From contig JAEZJQ010000131.1 of assembly GCA_023436305.1 (NCBI GenBank), forward strand, positions 1 to 35,569: a stretch of DNA of 35,569 nucleotides. The letters are read 5' to 3'. The notes below the pieces were generated by a model. The model was not told where the DNA came from, made no database searches, and saw nothing but the letters and a program-made list of their open reading frames with translations. A program made the translations under genes and the position numbers. Of this stretch, positions 1-7,739 are shown in pieces (position 1 is the stretch's first letter; every line of letters begins with the position of its first letter). The stretch comes from Bacillota bacterium (GTDB lineage: Bacteria > Bacillota > UBA4882 > UBA8346).

Positions 1-1
1 G

Positions 2-88
2 GCTGTCGCAATCTTCACGATTATTTTATTAACTTTACCGATCTGGAGCATTGTTGCTTCTTACAAATTTAAATCCGAGGGGAACTGA
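2..88 (+). CDS. C-terminal end of a small membrane protein, possibly AtpI (partial)
   Basis: An open frame enters from the left edge and stops with TGA three bases before the atpB start. The 28 visible residues are a hydrophobic stretch (AIFTIILLTLPIWSIVA) followed by a short basic/polar tail (SYKFKSEGN), as expected for the last membrane helix of a small inner-membrane protein. ATP synthase operons often begin with atpI or atpZ in this place. That position is the only reason to suggest AtpI; too little is visible to identify the family. Confidence 0.5.
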   Translation, partial: AVAIFTIILLTLPIWSIVASYKFKSEGN

Positions 89-91
89 ACC

Positions 92-838
92 ATGGAAGCC
101 GAAACCTCACATGCCGCATCCCATCATCTTATTAAACTGTTCAATTTTGAATTCAACCCCATTGTGAAATGGTTTGGTTTGGACTTCAATATTTTGATTG
201 TAATCATGATCACGGTTGTCATGTTAATTTTGATTGCAATTTCCTGGTATACTTCCCGGAAGATCAGTTGGATTCCGAAAGGCTGGCAGAATATCCTTGA
301 GTATACGGTGGAGTTCATTGAAAACATGGTCAAAGGTAGCCTTGGGGAATCGGGTGTGAAATACACATACTTTTTCGGTTCATTATTCTTGTTTATTCTG
401 GTTTCGAATATGATGGGGCTCATTCCCGTTCCCGGATTTGTCTCGCCGACCCGTGATGTCAGCGTTACCTTGAGTCTGGCCATATTATGGGTTATTTGGG
501 ATCAATACATCAGTATCCGGGAAAATGGACTAAAGAACTATGTTAAACATTATTTTCAGCCCATGGCGCCGTTTGTATTGATCCATTTGATGGATTTAGT
601 TGTCCGGCCAATGACGTTGGCTTTACGGTTATTTGGAAACATTTATGCCGGGGAAATTTTGCTGGAAAAATTCACTGAAAATTTTCCGGTTTTGGTTCCT
701 AGTCTTTGGATTTTTATGAGTATCGCCATCGGCGGGATTCAGGCTTTTATCTTTACTATCTTAACTGTATCCTATACGGGTCTTTCCGTATCTCATGAGG
801 ATAATTCGCACTCCGGTGCGAGCGAGCATTCACATTAA
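92..838 (+). CDS. atpB: ATP synthase Fo subunit a
   Basis: Subunit a of the membrane Fo sector forms the ion half-channels next to the c-ring. The 248-residue protein is of usual length and has five to six hydrophobic segments, the first at about residues 31-52. The hallmark is the penultimate helix: RPMTLALRLFGN, with the essential arginine at residue 179, followed by a conserved acidic/aliphatic stretch. Both ends are rich in histidine and serine (HAASHH near the start; the last 15 residues are His/Ser-rich), which is not part of the family core. The ATG at 92 is preceded by GAGGGG at good distance. First complete gene of the atp operon. Confidence 0.97.
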   Translation: MEAETSHAASHHLIKLFNFEFNPIVKWFGLDFNILIVIMITVVMLILIAISWYTSRKISWIPKGWQNILEYTVEFIENMVKGSLGESGVKYTYFFGSLFLFILVSNMMGLIPVPGFVSPTRDVSVTLSLAILWVIWDQYISIRENGLKNYVKHYFQPMAPFVLIHLMDLVVRPMTLALRLFGNIYAGEILLEKFTENFPVLVPSLWIFMSIAIGGIQAFIFTILTVSYTGLSVSHEDNSHSGASEHSH

Positions 839-858
839 AATAGCGGAGGTGTTTTACA

Positions 859-1095
859 TTGGGTTTAGCAGAATTAGTAGTGATTGTAGTAGGCGCAATA
901 TGCGTGGGAGCAAGTTTCGCAGCAGCTAGTGGTGATGCCAAGCTTATTTCCACAGCTTTGGAAGGTATGGCCAGACAACCAGAAGTTCAAGGACGGCTCT
1001 TTACCTCCATGTTAATCGGTGTGGGTCTTTTAGAGTCAATTCCCATCATTTCCATCGTTATCGCTTTTATGTTAATCCCGTTAATTAGCAAGTAG
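859..1095 (+). CDS. atpE: ATP synthase Fo subunit c (unusual ion site)
   Basis: Proteolipid subunit c, 78 residues, two hydrophobic helices joined by the conserved polar loop ARQPE (38-42). The start is TTG at 859, preceded by GGAGG. The ion-carrying carboxylate is Glu59 in helix 2, followed by Ser60 and then Pro62. Helix 1 carries Asp26, exactly 33 residues before Glu59. That is the position of Gln32 in the Na+ enzyme of Ilyobacter and of Ile28 in E. coli. The helix-packing motif GxGxGxG is replaced by S19-A21-A23-G25. Family knowledge: Ala replacements there occur in alkaliphilic Bacillus, and a second carboxylate at this site occurs in Fusobacterium. Ion specificity (H+ or Na+) is not settled, because Thr67/Tyr70 of the classic Na+ motif are Ile here. 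Confidence 0.96.
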   Translation: MGLAELVVIVVGAICVGASFAAASGDAKLISTALEGMARQPEVQGRLFTSMLIGVGLLESIPIISIVIAFMLIPLISK

Positions 1096-1115
1096 TAATC
1101 TAAGGAGTTTTCACC

Positions 1116-1604
1116 ATGGAAATCACCTTTGGGACCTTTATCTATATGATGATTAATTTCATTATAGTGATGGCAGTTTTGGTACGCTTTCTATACCATC
1201 CCATTCAAAACATGCTGGCCAAACGGCAGAATAAAATCAGTGATGACTTGAATCATGCGCAAAACTCCCGGGATAAATGGGAACAAATGCAACAAGAGGC
1301 TAAGTTGTCTTTGGAAAAAGCTCAGGCCGAAGCTTTTGAAATGGTGGAGCGGGCCCGGAGCGAAGCCGAAAAAACGCGCGCGGACATTTTGAACCAGGCT
1401 CGCCGTGAAGCGGAAGAAATACGTGCTCGCAATCAAACCGAGATCGAGCGCGCCAAACGAATCGCCAAGGATGAGTTGCGGGAAGGCGCGGTTACGCTTG
1501 CGATAGCAGCCGCTGCCAAAGTGATAGGCGATAAAATGAATAAAGATATCAATGAAGCTCTAGTTCACCAAACATTGGATTCAATTGAAAAGGGGGCTAA
1601 CTAA
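1116..1604 (+). CDS. atpF: ATP synthase Fo subunit b
   Basis: Peripheral-stalk subunit b, 162 residues. One N-terminal membrane helix (about residues 8-27) is followed by LYHPIQNMLAKRQNKI, typical of the b-subunit neck. A long charged coiled coil rich in Ala/Glu/Arg/Lys (about 45-140) reaches up to F1. RBS AAGGAG lies just upstream of the ATG. Its TAA stop shares one base with the atpH ATG (TAATG), so the two stalk subunits are translationally coupled. Confidence 0.95.
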   Translation: MEITFGTFIYMMINFIIVMAVLVRFLYHPIQNMLAKRQNKISDDLNHAQNSRDKWEQMQQEAKLSLEKAQAEAFEMVERARSEAEKTRADILNQARREAEEIRARNQTEIERAKRIAKDELREGAVTLAIAAAAKVIGDKMNKDINEALVHQTLDSIEKGAN

Positions 1605-2158
1605 TGTTCCCCCGGGTGGCGCGTAATTTTAGCCAGGCGATGGTAAGTTTGGCTCAGGAACAGGGTATTTTGGACGGTGTTCAGAAGGCGGCGGAAGAAT
1701 TGTTGGGAGCTTTGAAACTTCCTGAACTTGTGAAATATTTGAGCCATCCCAAGGTTCCCATCGTGGCGAAACGGGATATTTTAAACCGGTTGCTGCCGCC
1801 CCAATCTCCGCCGGAATTCACTAATTTTTTAAACTTGATTATTGACCGGCGCCGGGAAGATTTCTTAATCCCGATATTAGAAGCCGTGCTTGATGGAATT
1901 TTAGCAGCAAAGGGATTTAAAATTGTGGAATTAATCTCAGCCCTTCCATTCGACGAAAGTGAACAGGATACGATTCAAAAAAGCCTTGAAAAAACTTGGC
2001 AGGCCAAAGTGGCGTTAAAATATCGTCTGAATCCCAATCTAATCGGAGGAATCATTATCCGCTACGGAGACCAGTTAATCGACGGTTCATTGTCCGGCCA
2101 ATTGAATTCCTTAAAACAACAGCTTATTGAAGAAGTTTCCATCCCGGGGTTTGTTTAA
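1604..2158 (+). CDS. atpH: ATP synthase F1 subunit delta
   Basis: Delta subunit (OSCP equivalent), 184 residues, joins the peripheral stalk to the top of F1. The N-terminal helical domain (VARNFSQAMVSLAQEQG) and the C-terminal segment NLIGGIIIRYGDQLIDGSLSG are the usual family signature. The start overlaps the atpF stop by one base. Length and position between atpF and atpA are canonical. Confidence 0.94.
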   Translation: MFPRVARNFSQAMVSLAQEQGILDGVQKAAEELLGALKLPELVKYLSHPKVPIVAKRDILNRLLPPQSPPEFTNFLNLIIDRRREDFLIPILEAVLDGILAAKGFKIVELISALPFDESEQDTIQKSLEKTWQAKVALKYRLNPNLIGGIIIRYGDQLIDGSLSGQLNSLKQQLIEEVSIPGFV

Positions 2159-2212
2159 GATCTTTGACTTTAGACCTTGGTCTGAAAAATGTTATAGTAA
2201 AGGACGATCATT

Positions 2213-3739
2213 ATGCGCTTTGCTACGGAGGAAGTTATCGCGGTATTAAAGGAACAAATCGCCAAATATCAACTGGATATTGAGGCCGATGAAGTAGGCA
2301 CCGTCCTGGAAGTCGGTGACGGTATCGCCCGAATTTACGGCTTGCGGAATGTAATGATGGGGGAGTTGGTAATCTTTCCTCACGGAGTTTACGGACTGGC
2401 CTTAAATCTGGAAGCTGATAATACCGGTTGCGTGTTACTGGGAGATGAAACGCTGATTAAGGAAGGCGATCCGGTACAGCGGACCAAACGGGTAGTGGAA
2501 GTCCCGGTGGGTGAAGCTATGATCGGCAGAGTAGTCAACCCTTTAGGCCAGCCTATTGACGGCAAGGAACCGATTGTTACCAATGAACACCGGCCGGTGG
2601 AGATTATTGCCCCGGGTATCGCCAAACGGGAACCAGTGAAAGTTCCGCTCCAAACCGGGATTAAAGCCATTGACTCCATGATTCCCATCGGGCGCGGGCA
2701 ACGTGAATTAATCATCGGTGATCGCCAAACCGGTAAAACGGCTCTTGCCATTGATACCATTATCAATCAATATAATTCCGGGGTTATCTGTATTTATGTT
2801 TGTATCGGTCAAAAGACCTCGACTCTGGCCCAGATCGTTCAGGTTCTTGAAAATAAAGGGGCCATGAAGTATTCGATTATCGTGGCCGCCACCGCCAATG
2901 AAACTGCTTCTTTACAATATTTGGCGCCCTTTGCCGGTTGCGCTATCGGTGAATATTTCATGTTGAAAGGCAAGGATGTGCTGGTGGTTTACGATGACCT
3001 TTCCAAACATGCCATCGCCTACCGGGCTATGTCATTACTGCTCAGACGTCCGCCCGGGCGCGAAGCTTACCCCGGGGATGTCTTTTACCTACACTCCCGG
3101 CTTTTGGAACGGGCCGCCAAATTGAATCCCAAGTATGGCGGAGGTTCCTTAACAGCATTGCCCATCGTAGAGACTCAGGCCGGGGATTTTTCGGCATATA
3201 TTCCCACCAATGTTATCTCCATCACTGACGGCCAGATTATCTTAAATTCGGAGCTGTTCTTCAGCGGAGTCCGTCCAGCCATTAATGTGGGGGCATCTGT
3301 TTCCCGGGTGGGAGGAAATGCTCAAATTAAAGCCATGAAACAGGTTGCCGGACGGTTGCGCCTGGATTTAGCCCAATTCCGGGAGTTGGAGGCTTTTGCC
3401 CAGTTCGGCGGGTCCGACTTGGATAAATCCACCCAAGCCCGTTTAAACCGGGGCTACCGAATGGTGGAGCTATTGAAGCAGGAACAATACAAGCCGTTGA
3501 CCACCTATGAACAAGTGGCCTTAATCTATACTGTGACCCATGGGTATCTTGATGATTTGCAGATTAATGAAATCCGCCGTTTTGAAAAGGAATTTTTGCA
3601 ATTTATGAAAATTGAAGGAGAGTCCTTCTATAAGCGTTTGGAAGAGCTTAAAGCCCTTGACAAGGGATTAACCGCGGAATTAGTCGCCTTGATTAAGAAA
3701 TTCAAGGAACGCTTTAAGGTTCAAACCGCGTCGGAATAA
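2213..3739 (+). CDS. atpA: ATP synthase F1 subunit alpha
   Basis: Alpha subunit, 508 residues, the non-catalytic nucleotide-binding partner of beta. The beta-barrel N-terminal domain is followed by the Walker A motif GDRQTGKT at residues 169-176, Walker B in VLVVYDDLSKHA, and the arginine-finger segment SVSRVGGNAQ that reaches into the neighbouring beta site. The C-terminal helical bundle is complete. The 54-base gap after atpH holds no gene. After the stop there is a hairpin with a T-run before atpG (see separate entry). Confidence 0.98.
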   Translation: MRFATEEVIAVLKEQIAKYQLDIEADEVGTVLEVGDGIARIYGLRNVMMGELVIFPHGVYGLALNLEADNTGCVLLGDETLIKEGDPVQRTKRVVEVPVGEAMIGRVVNPLGQPIDGKEPIVTNEHRPVEIIAPGIAKREPVKVPLQTGIKAIDSMIPIGRGQRELIIGDRQTGKTALAIDTIINQYNSGVICIYVCIGQKTSTLAQIVQVLENKGAMKYSIIVAATANETASLQYLAPFAGCAIGEYFMLKGKDVLVVYDDLSKHAIAYRAMSLLLRRPPGREAYPGDVFYLHSRLLERAAKLNPKYGGGSLTALPIVETQAGDFSAYIPTNVISITDGQIILNSELFFSGVRPAINVGASVSRVGGNAQIKAMKQVAGRLRLDLAQFRELEAFAQFGGSDLDKSTQARLNRGYRMVELLKQEQYKPLTTYEQVALIYTVTHGYLDDLQINEIRRFEKEFLQFMKIEGESFYKRLEELKALDKGLTAELVALIKKFKERFKVQTASE

Positions 3740-3751
3740 AGGAAAACTATA

Positions 3752-3783
3752 ATTGAAGCGATGCTTCAATCGATTACTTTTTT
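3752..3783 (+). terminator. Hairpin with T-run inside the atp operon (attenuator-like)
   Basis: ATTGAAGC (3752-3759) and GCTTCAAT (3763-3770) form a perfect 8-bp stem with a 3-base loop. Six T follow at 3778-3783, 7 bases after the stem. It sits between atpA and atpG, where no full stop of transcription is expected. Partial termination or an mRNA processing/stability element are the likely roles (inference). Confidence 0.45.
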
Positions 3784-3797
3784 AAAGTAGGGATATT

Positions 3798-4664
3798 ATG
3801 GCCTCACTTCGGGATATAAAATTAAAAATAAAAACTATCCGAAATATTCAACAAATTACCAGAGCGATGAAGATGGTGGCTGCGGCCCGGTTGAAAAGAG
3901 TTCAATCCCGTTTGGATTCTTCCCGCCCTTATGCCCGTAAAATTGCCGAGGTTACCGTAGATTTGGCTTCATTGACATCCTGGTCATACCATCCATTGCT
4001 AAGGGCACATTCCAAGAACCGCCGGGTATTAATTCTGGTATTTACCGGAGATCGTGGTTTGGCCGGGGGATTTCACCAGAAAGTCGCCGATGGGGCTGTT
4101 CAATTTGCCCGGAAATTTGAGGGTAAGGCTGAAGTTGCCTATTATTTGATTGGTAATAAAGGTATTCACCGTTTTCAAGTAAAGCGAATTCCTATATATA
4201 AAATGTTTACCGGTATGGTGGCCGGGATAACCTTTCCTGAGATGAGCAAACTCGCCCAGGAACTGATTCAATTGTATTTAAATGAAGAATTTGATCAAAT
4301 TTACTTATACTATCCCAAGTTTTATACGGCCATGTCCCAGCGACCGCGAGCATTTCAATTATTGCCGCTGGATCCGTCCCGGGCTAAAAAGAAAGAAGAG
4401 CACGGTTTGTTTATTTTTGAACCGGGAATGGAAACCATTCTGGAAACCATTTTGCCCCGCTATATTGAAACTGAAGTTTATCGGGCGTTTTTAGAGACTG
4501 AAGTGGGCGAGTTGGGAGCCAGAATGTCGGCCATGTCATTGGCGACTGAAAATGCCGGTGAACTCATCAGCAACTATCAGTTGCAATATAATCGGATCCG
4601 TCAAAGCCAAATTACCAAAGAGATTGCCGAAATTGTCGGCGGGGCGGAAGCGTTGAAAGGATGA
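3798..4664 (+). CDS. atpG: ATP synthase F1 subunit gamma
   Basis: Gamma subunit, 288 residues, the central rotor shaft. The N-terminal helix (RDIKLKIKTIRNIQQITRAMKMVAAARLK) and the C-terminal helix (YNRIRQSQITKEIAEIVGGAEAL) are the two strands of the coiled coil inside the alpha3beta3 ring, and both match the family closely. The middle Rossmann-like domain contains GDRGLAGGFH. RBS AGGGA lies upstream of the ATG. A 169-bp spacer of degenerate repeats separates it from atpD. Confidence 0.96.
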   Translation: MASLRDIKLKIKTIRNIQQITRAMKMVAAARLKRVQSRLDSSRPYARKIAEVTVDLASLTSWSYHPLLRAHSKNRRVLILVFTGDRGLAGGFHQKVADGAVQFARKFEGKAEVAYYLIGNKGIHRFQVKRIPIYKMFTGMVAGITFPEMSKLAQELIQLYLNEEFDQIYLYYPKFYTAMSQRPRAFQLLPLDPSRAKKKEEHGLFIFEPGMETILETILPRYIETEVYRAFLETEVGELGARMSAMSLATENAGELISNYQLQYNRIRQSQITKEIAEIVGGAEALKG

Positions 4665-4671
4665 TTTTGGC

Positions 4672-4812
4672 GTATGGCATATAGTATGTGACATATGGCG
4701 TATTGCTAAAACATATTAGAAAATTAGTCAATACTCTATACAAATTTTTTACGAATAAGCAATAAGCTATAAAGCGAAGCGACCCATAAGCTATGAAGCA
4801 AAGCGGGCTATA
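4672..4812. repeat. Degenerate direct repeats in the atpG-atpD spacer
   Basis: The 169-bp spacer contains two near-identical 20-mers, ATAAGCTATRAAGCRAAGCG, at 4762-4781 and 4786-4805 (18 of 20 equal, period 24). To the left lie shorter word-like repeats (GTATGGCATATAG, GACATATGGCGTATTG). The atpD ribosome site AGGGGGA (4821-4827) follows directly. No gene is credible here; a minus-strand frame over it only reflects the repeat. Confidence 0.7.
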
Positions 4813-4833
4813 CGCAAGATAGGGGGATTTATT

Positions 4834-6258
4834 ATGGCGATTGGCCATATTGTTCAAGTTATTGGACCGGTTTTGGATATTGAATTTTTACCGGAGGAAA
4901 TTCCGGATATCAATACCGCGGTTTCCATCAAACTTACCATCGATAATGAGGAACATACGGTGGTAGCAGAGGTTATGCATCAACTGGGCAACAATCAGGT
5001 CCGCTGTGTCGCCTTGAATTCCACCGATGGTTTGACCCGGGGGTTGGAAGCCTTCAGTGAGAACCAACCGATTAAGATGCCGGTGGGGCGAAAGGTGTTG
5101 GGCCGGATCTTTAATGTGTTGGGCCAGGTGGTGGATGATGGTCCGGAAGTGAAAGCGGACGAATACTGGCCGATTCACCGGAAAGCCCCCAGCTTGGAGG
5201 AACAGTCCACCGTTCAGGAGATCCTGGAGACGGGTATTAAAGTCATTGATTTGTTGGCCCCATATCCCAAAGGCGGCAAAGTTGGACTTTTTGGCGGCGC
5301 TGGGGTCGGTAAAACCGTAATTATTATGGAACTTATCCGGAATGTCGCTCACGAACACGGCGGTTATTCCGTTTTTACCGGAGTGGGGGAAAGGACCCGC
5401 GAAGGGAATGATTTATGGCTGGATATGAAAGAGTCCGGTGTTATTGATAAAACCTCATTGGTGTTCGGGCAAATGAATGAACCGCCGGGAGCGAGACTCC
5501 GGGTGGGTCTGGCTGGATTAACGGTGGCTGAGTACTTCCGTGATGTGGAACACCAAGATGTATTATTGTTTGTCGATAATATTTTCCGGTTTGTCCAGGC
5601 CGGGTCCGAGGTTTCGGCACTGCTGGGGCGGATTCCCTCGGCGGTGGGTTACCAGCCCACTCTGGCGACGGATGTTGGCGCCCTTCAGGAACGAATCACC
5701 TCGACGAAAAATGGTTCCATTACTTCGATTCAGGCGATTTACGTCCCGGCGGATGATTATACCGACCCGGCGCCGGCTACAACCTTCACCCATTTGGACG
5801 CCACCACTAACTTGGAACGCCGCATCGTTGAACTGGGAATCTATCCGGCGGTGGATCCGCTGACTTCAACTTCCCGGTTATTGGCGCCAGAGGTGGTTGG
5901 CGAAGAGCACTATCAGGTTGCCCGGTCAGTTCAGGAAACCATTCAACGGTATAATGAATTGCAAGATGTTATCGCTATCTTGGGGATGGATGAGTTAAGC
6001 GACGCCGATAAATTAGTGGTGTCCCGGGCTAGACGCTTGCAACGATTTTTATCGCAGCCCTTCTTTGTGGCCGAAGCTTTTACCGGAACACCGGGTAAAT
6101 ATGTTTCAATTAAAGAGACGGTTAAAGGATTTAAGGAGATCTTGGACGGCAAGCATGATGATCTGCCGGAAGAGGCCTTCTATATGGTGGGCGGTATCGA
6201 GGAAGCCGTGGAAAAAGGGAAGAAATTACTGGCTGAAGCTGGAGAAACCGGAGCTTAA
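4834..6258 (+). CDS. atpD: ATP synthase F1 subunit beta
   Basis: Catalytic beta subunit, 474 residues. Walker A is GGAGVGKT (154-161), followed by GERTREGNDL with the catalytic glutamate at 186. The Walker B/DELSEED region is present (LLFVDNIFRF, then ...GMDELSDADK). The conserved IPSAVGYQPTLATDVG block is intact. RBS AGGGGGA is 6 bases from the ATG. It is separated from atpG by a repeat spacer but only 3 bases from atpC. Confidence 0.98.
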   Translation: MAIGHIVQVIGPVLDIEFLPEEIPDINTAVSIKLTIDNEEHTVVAEVMHQLGNNQVRCVALNSTDGLTRGLEAFSENQPIKMPVGRKVLGRIFNVLGQVVDDGPEVKADEYWPIHRKAPSLEEQSTVQEILETGIKVIDLLAPYPKGGKVGLFGGAGVGKTVIIMELIRNVAHEHGGYSVFTGVGERTREGNDLWLDMKESGVIDKTSLVFGQMNEPPGARLRVGLAGLTVAEYFRDVEHQDVLLFVDNIFRFVQAGSEVSALLGRIPSAVGYQPTLATDVGALQERITSTKNGSITSIQAIYVPADDYTDPAPATTFTHLDATTNLERRIVELGIYPAVDPLTSTSRLLAPEVVGEEHYQVARSVQETIQRYNELQDVIAILGMDELSDADKLVVSRARRLQRFLSQPFFVAEAFTGTPGKYVSIKETVKGFKEILDGKHDDLPEEAFYMVGGIEEAVEKGKKLLAEAGETGA

Positions 6259-6261
6259 ACG

Positions 6262-6684
6262 ATGAGCGGGCGTATTTTATTGGAAGTCGTAACTCCTACA
6301 ACCACTGAACTCCGCCAAGAAGTTGACTACGTGGTAGCTCCCACCATTGATGGAGTTGTGGGAGTATTACCGGGCCATATCCGGATGCTTACTCAGTTGA
6401 CCACCGGAATATTGCGTTATCAGGTGGATGGGAATGACAAGTATATGGTGGTTAGCGAAGGCTTTATGGAAGTAACCCCGCATAAAGTCATTATTCTGGC
6501 AGAGGCAGCTGATTTGGCCGAAAATATCGATCCTGAACAGGCGTTGGCTGAAAAGCGTGAAGCCGAAGCGGCGCTTCACCGCGGAGAGGCGGATGGAGAG
6601 CGGGCTAATTTAACCGTATTGACTACTAATCTGGATAGAGCGATTACCAAAGTGAATGTAGTCAAAAAACATGGTAATTCTTAA
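6262..6684 (+). CDS. atpC: ATP synthase F1 subunit epsilon
   Basis: Epsilon subunit, 140 residues. The N-terminal beta-sandwich contains GVVGVLPGHIRMLTQL, the usual signature. The C-terminal helical hairpin (about 94-135, EQALAEKREAEAAL...) is the segment that in bacteria can inhibit ATP hydrolysis. It starts 3 bases after the atpD stop. Last subunit gene of the operon. Confidence 0.95.
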   Translation: MSGRILLEVVTPTTTELRQEVDYVVAPTIDGVVGVLPGHIRMLTQLTTGILRYQVDGNDKYMVVSEGFMEVTPHKVIILAEAADLAENIDPEQALAEKREAEAALHRGEADGERANLTVLTTNLDRAITKVNVVKKHGNS

Positions 6685-6729
6685 AGCTGATTTTCGTCGG
6701 GATGGGGGCGTTTTTGGCTGGTAAGTAAT

Positions 6730-7305
6730 ATGAAGATCGCCTTGGTGCGACATGGTGAGACTGACTGGAATAAGAACAACATGATTCAGGGGCAATCGGA
6801 TATTCCTTTAAATCAAACCGGGTTACTTCAGGCTGAAAAAACGGCGGATTGGCTGGCGAAGAATGGACCTTGGGACTGCCTTTACTCAAGTGGATTATCT
6901 CGAGCGAGGAAAACCGCTGAGATTATCAGCGACGGTTTAAATATGCGGCTTATTATCCGTGAGTTACTGGTGGAACGTAGATTTGGTGCTTTGGAAGGCT
7001 TAACCGTCGCGGAACGGGAACAACGTTTTCCCAATCGTCTGCAGGAAGAGGCATCCGTGCCTGGATTGGAAATCCGCCGGGATTTCCGGGAACGGGTCGT
7101 CAAGGAATTTGAAGCTATCATTATGGAGACAACCGGTTCCAATATTATTATTGTTTCGCACGGCGGCTGGATTAACCAATTGTTATCTCATTTAAGCGAC
7201 GGTGCTATCGGGTCCGGTGTTACCACTTTAAAAAATGGCGGTATTTATATGGTGGGTCAAAACGATGATCATTCTTGGGATTTAATGGAAGTAACATTAG
7301 AGTAA
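6730..7305 (+). CDS. Histidine phosphatase (phosphoglycerate mutase-like) family protein
   Basis: Protein of 191 residues with the RHG motif near the N-terminus (ALVRHGETDWN, catalytic His8) and the second conserved histidine in IIIVSHGGWINQLL. This is the histidine phosphatase superfamily, which includes alpha-ribazole phosphatases, broad-specificity phosphatases and cofactor-dependent phosphoglycerate mutases. The length fits a phosphatase better than a glycolytic mutase (about 230-250 residues), but the substrate cannot be read from the sequence. The gene lies 45 bp after atpC in the same direction and before the terminator, so it is probably the last gene of the atp transcript. Confidence 0.88.
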   Translation: MKIALVRHGETDWNKNNMIQGQSDIPLNQTGLLQAEKTADWLAKNGPWDCLYSSGLSRARKTAEIISDGLNMRLIIRELLVERRFGALEGLTVAEREQRFPNRLQEEASVPGLEIRRDFRERVVKEFEAIIMETTGSNIIIVSHGGWINQLLSHLSDGAIGSGVTTLKNGGIYMVGQNDDHSWDLMEVTLE

Positions 7306-7358
7306 GTCTGGCGCTATAATTTGGTTTTTCTAAATCGAATAATACTATGTAAAATTAG

Positions 7359-7388
7359 AAATAGGTATATTTTAATACCTATTTTTTT
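7359..7388 (+). terminator. Rho-independent terminator of the atp operon
   Basis: AAATAGGTAT (7359-7368) pairs with ATACCTATTT (7375-7384) in a perfect 10-bp stem with a 6-base loop. The T-run at 7382-7388 overlaps and follows the stem. It ends the transcript that carries atpB to the histidine phosphatase gene. Confidence 0.85.
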
Positions 7389-7739
7389 AATATTACTCCG
7401 GGCGTCAACACATAAATTCTTTACAGCTTAAATCGCTACTACAAGCAATATCAAATGGAGATAATCAATCACCGGAGTAATCGATGCACTGGCAATTAGA
7501 ATTTTTCGAGTATCAGTGATCAGTATTGATGTGGAATGAAAAACCATGACAAACTGGATTAAAGTTATATAATATTCAATAAACAAGTAAAATTCGTTAA
7601 AATAAGTTAGAGGGAAAGGGATAAATGAAAAGAATAATTTATGTGTTTATTGCAAGGTAACAGGTAGGTTAAACCGGATAGTATCTCAAATATCTACAGA
7701 AAATGAATGATAGTCGATTTACGGAGGGATTGGTGTTAA
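7389..7739 (+). other. 351-bp intergenic region before the hybrid kinase
   Basis: AT-rich DNA with one credible promoter (7546-7573) and a tiny frame of 11 codons (7625-7660, MKRIIYVFIAR) preceded by GAGGG. The tiny frame could be a leader peptide but has no other support. No repeat or riboswitch fold was recognised. Confidence 0.5.
7546..7573 (+). promoter_or_regulatory. Sigma-A-type promoter for the hybrid kinase
   Basis: ATGACA (7546-7551) and TATAAT (7568-7573) are separated by 16 bases. The first differs from TTGACA in one base and the second is the consensus -10. Transcription would start near 7580, giving a leader of about 160 nt before the ATG at 7740. Confidence 0.55.

Noticed and set aside
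4612..4857. 81-codon minus-strand frame over the atpG-atpD spacer
   Set aside because: Its repeating residues mirror the DNA repeats, it overlaps both flanking atp genes, and it has no ribosome site.
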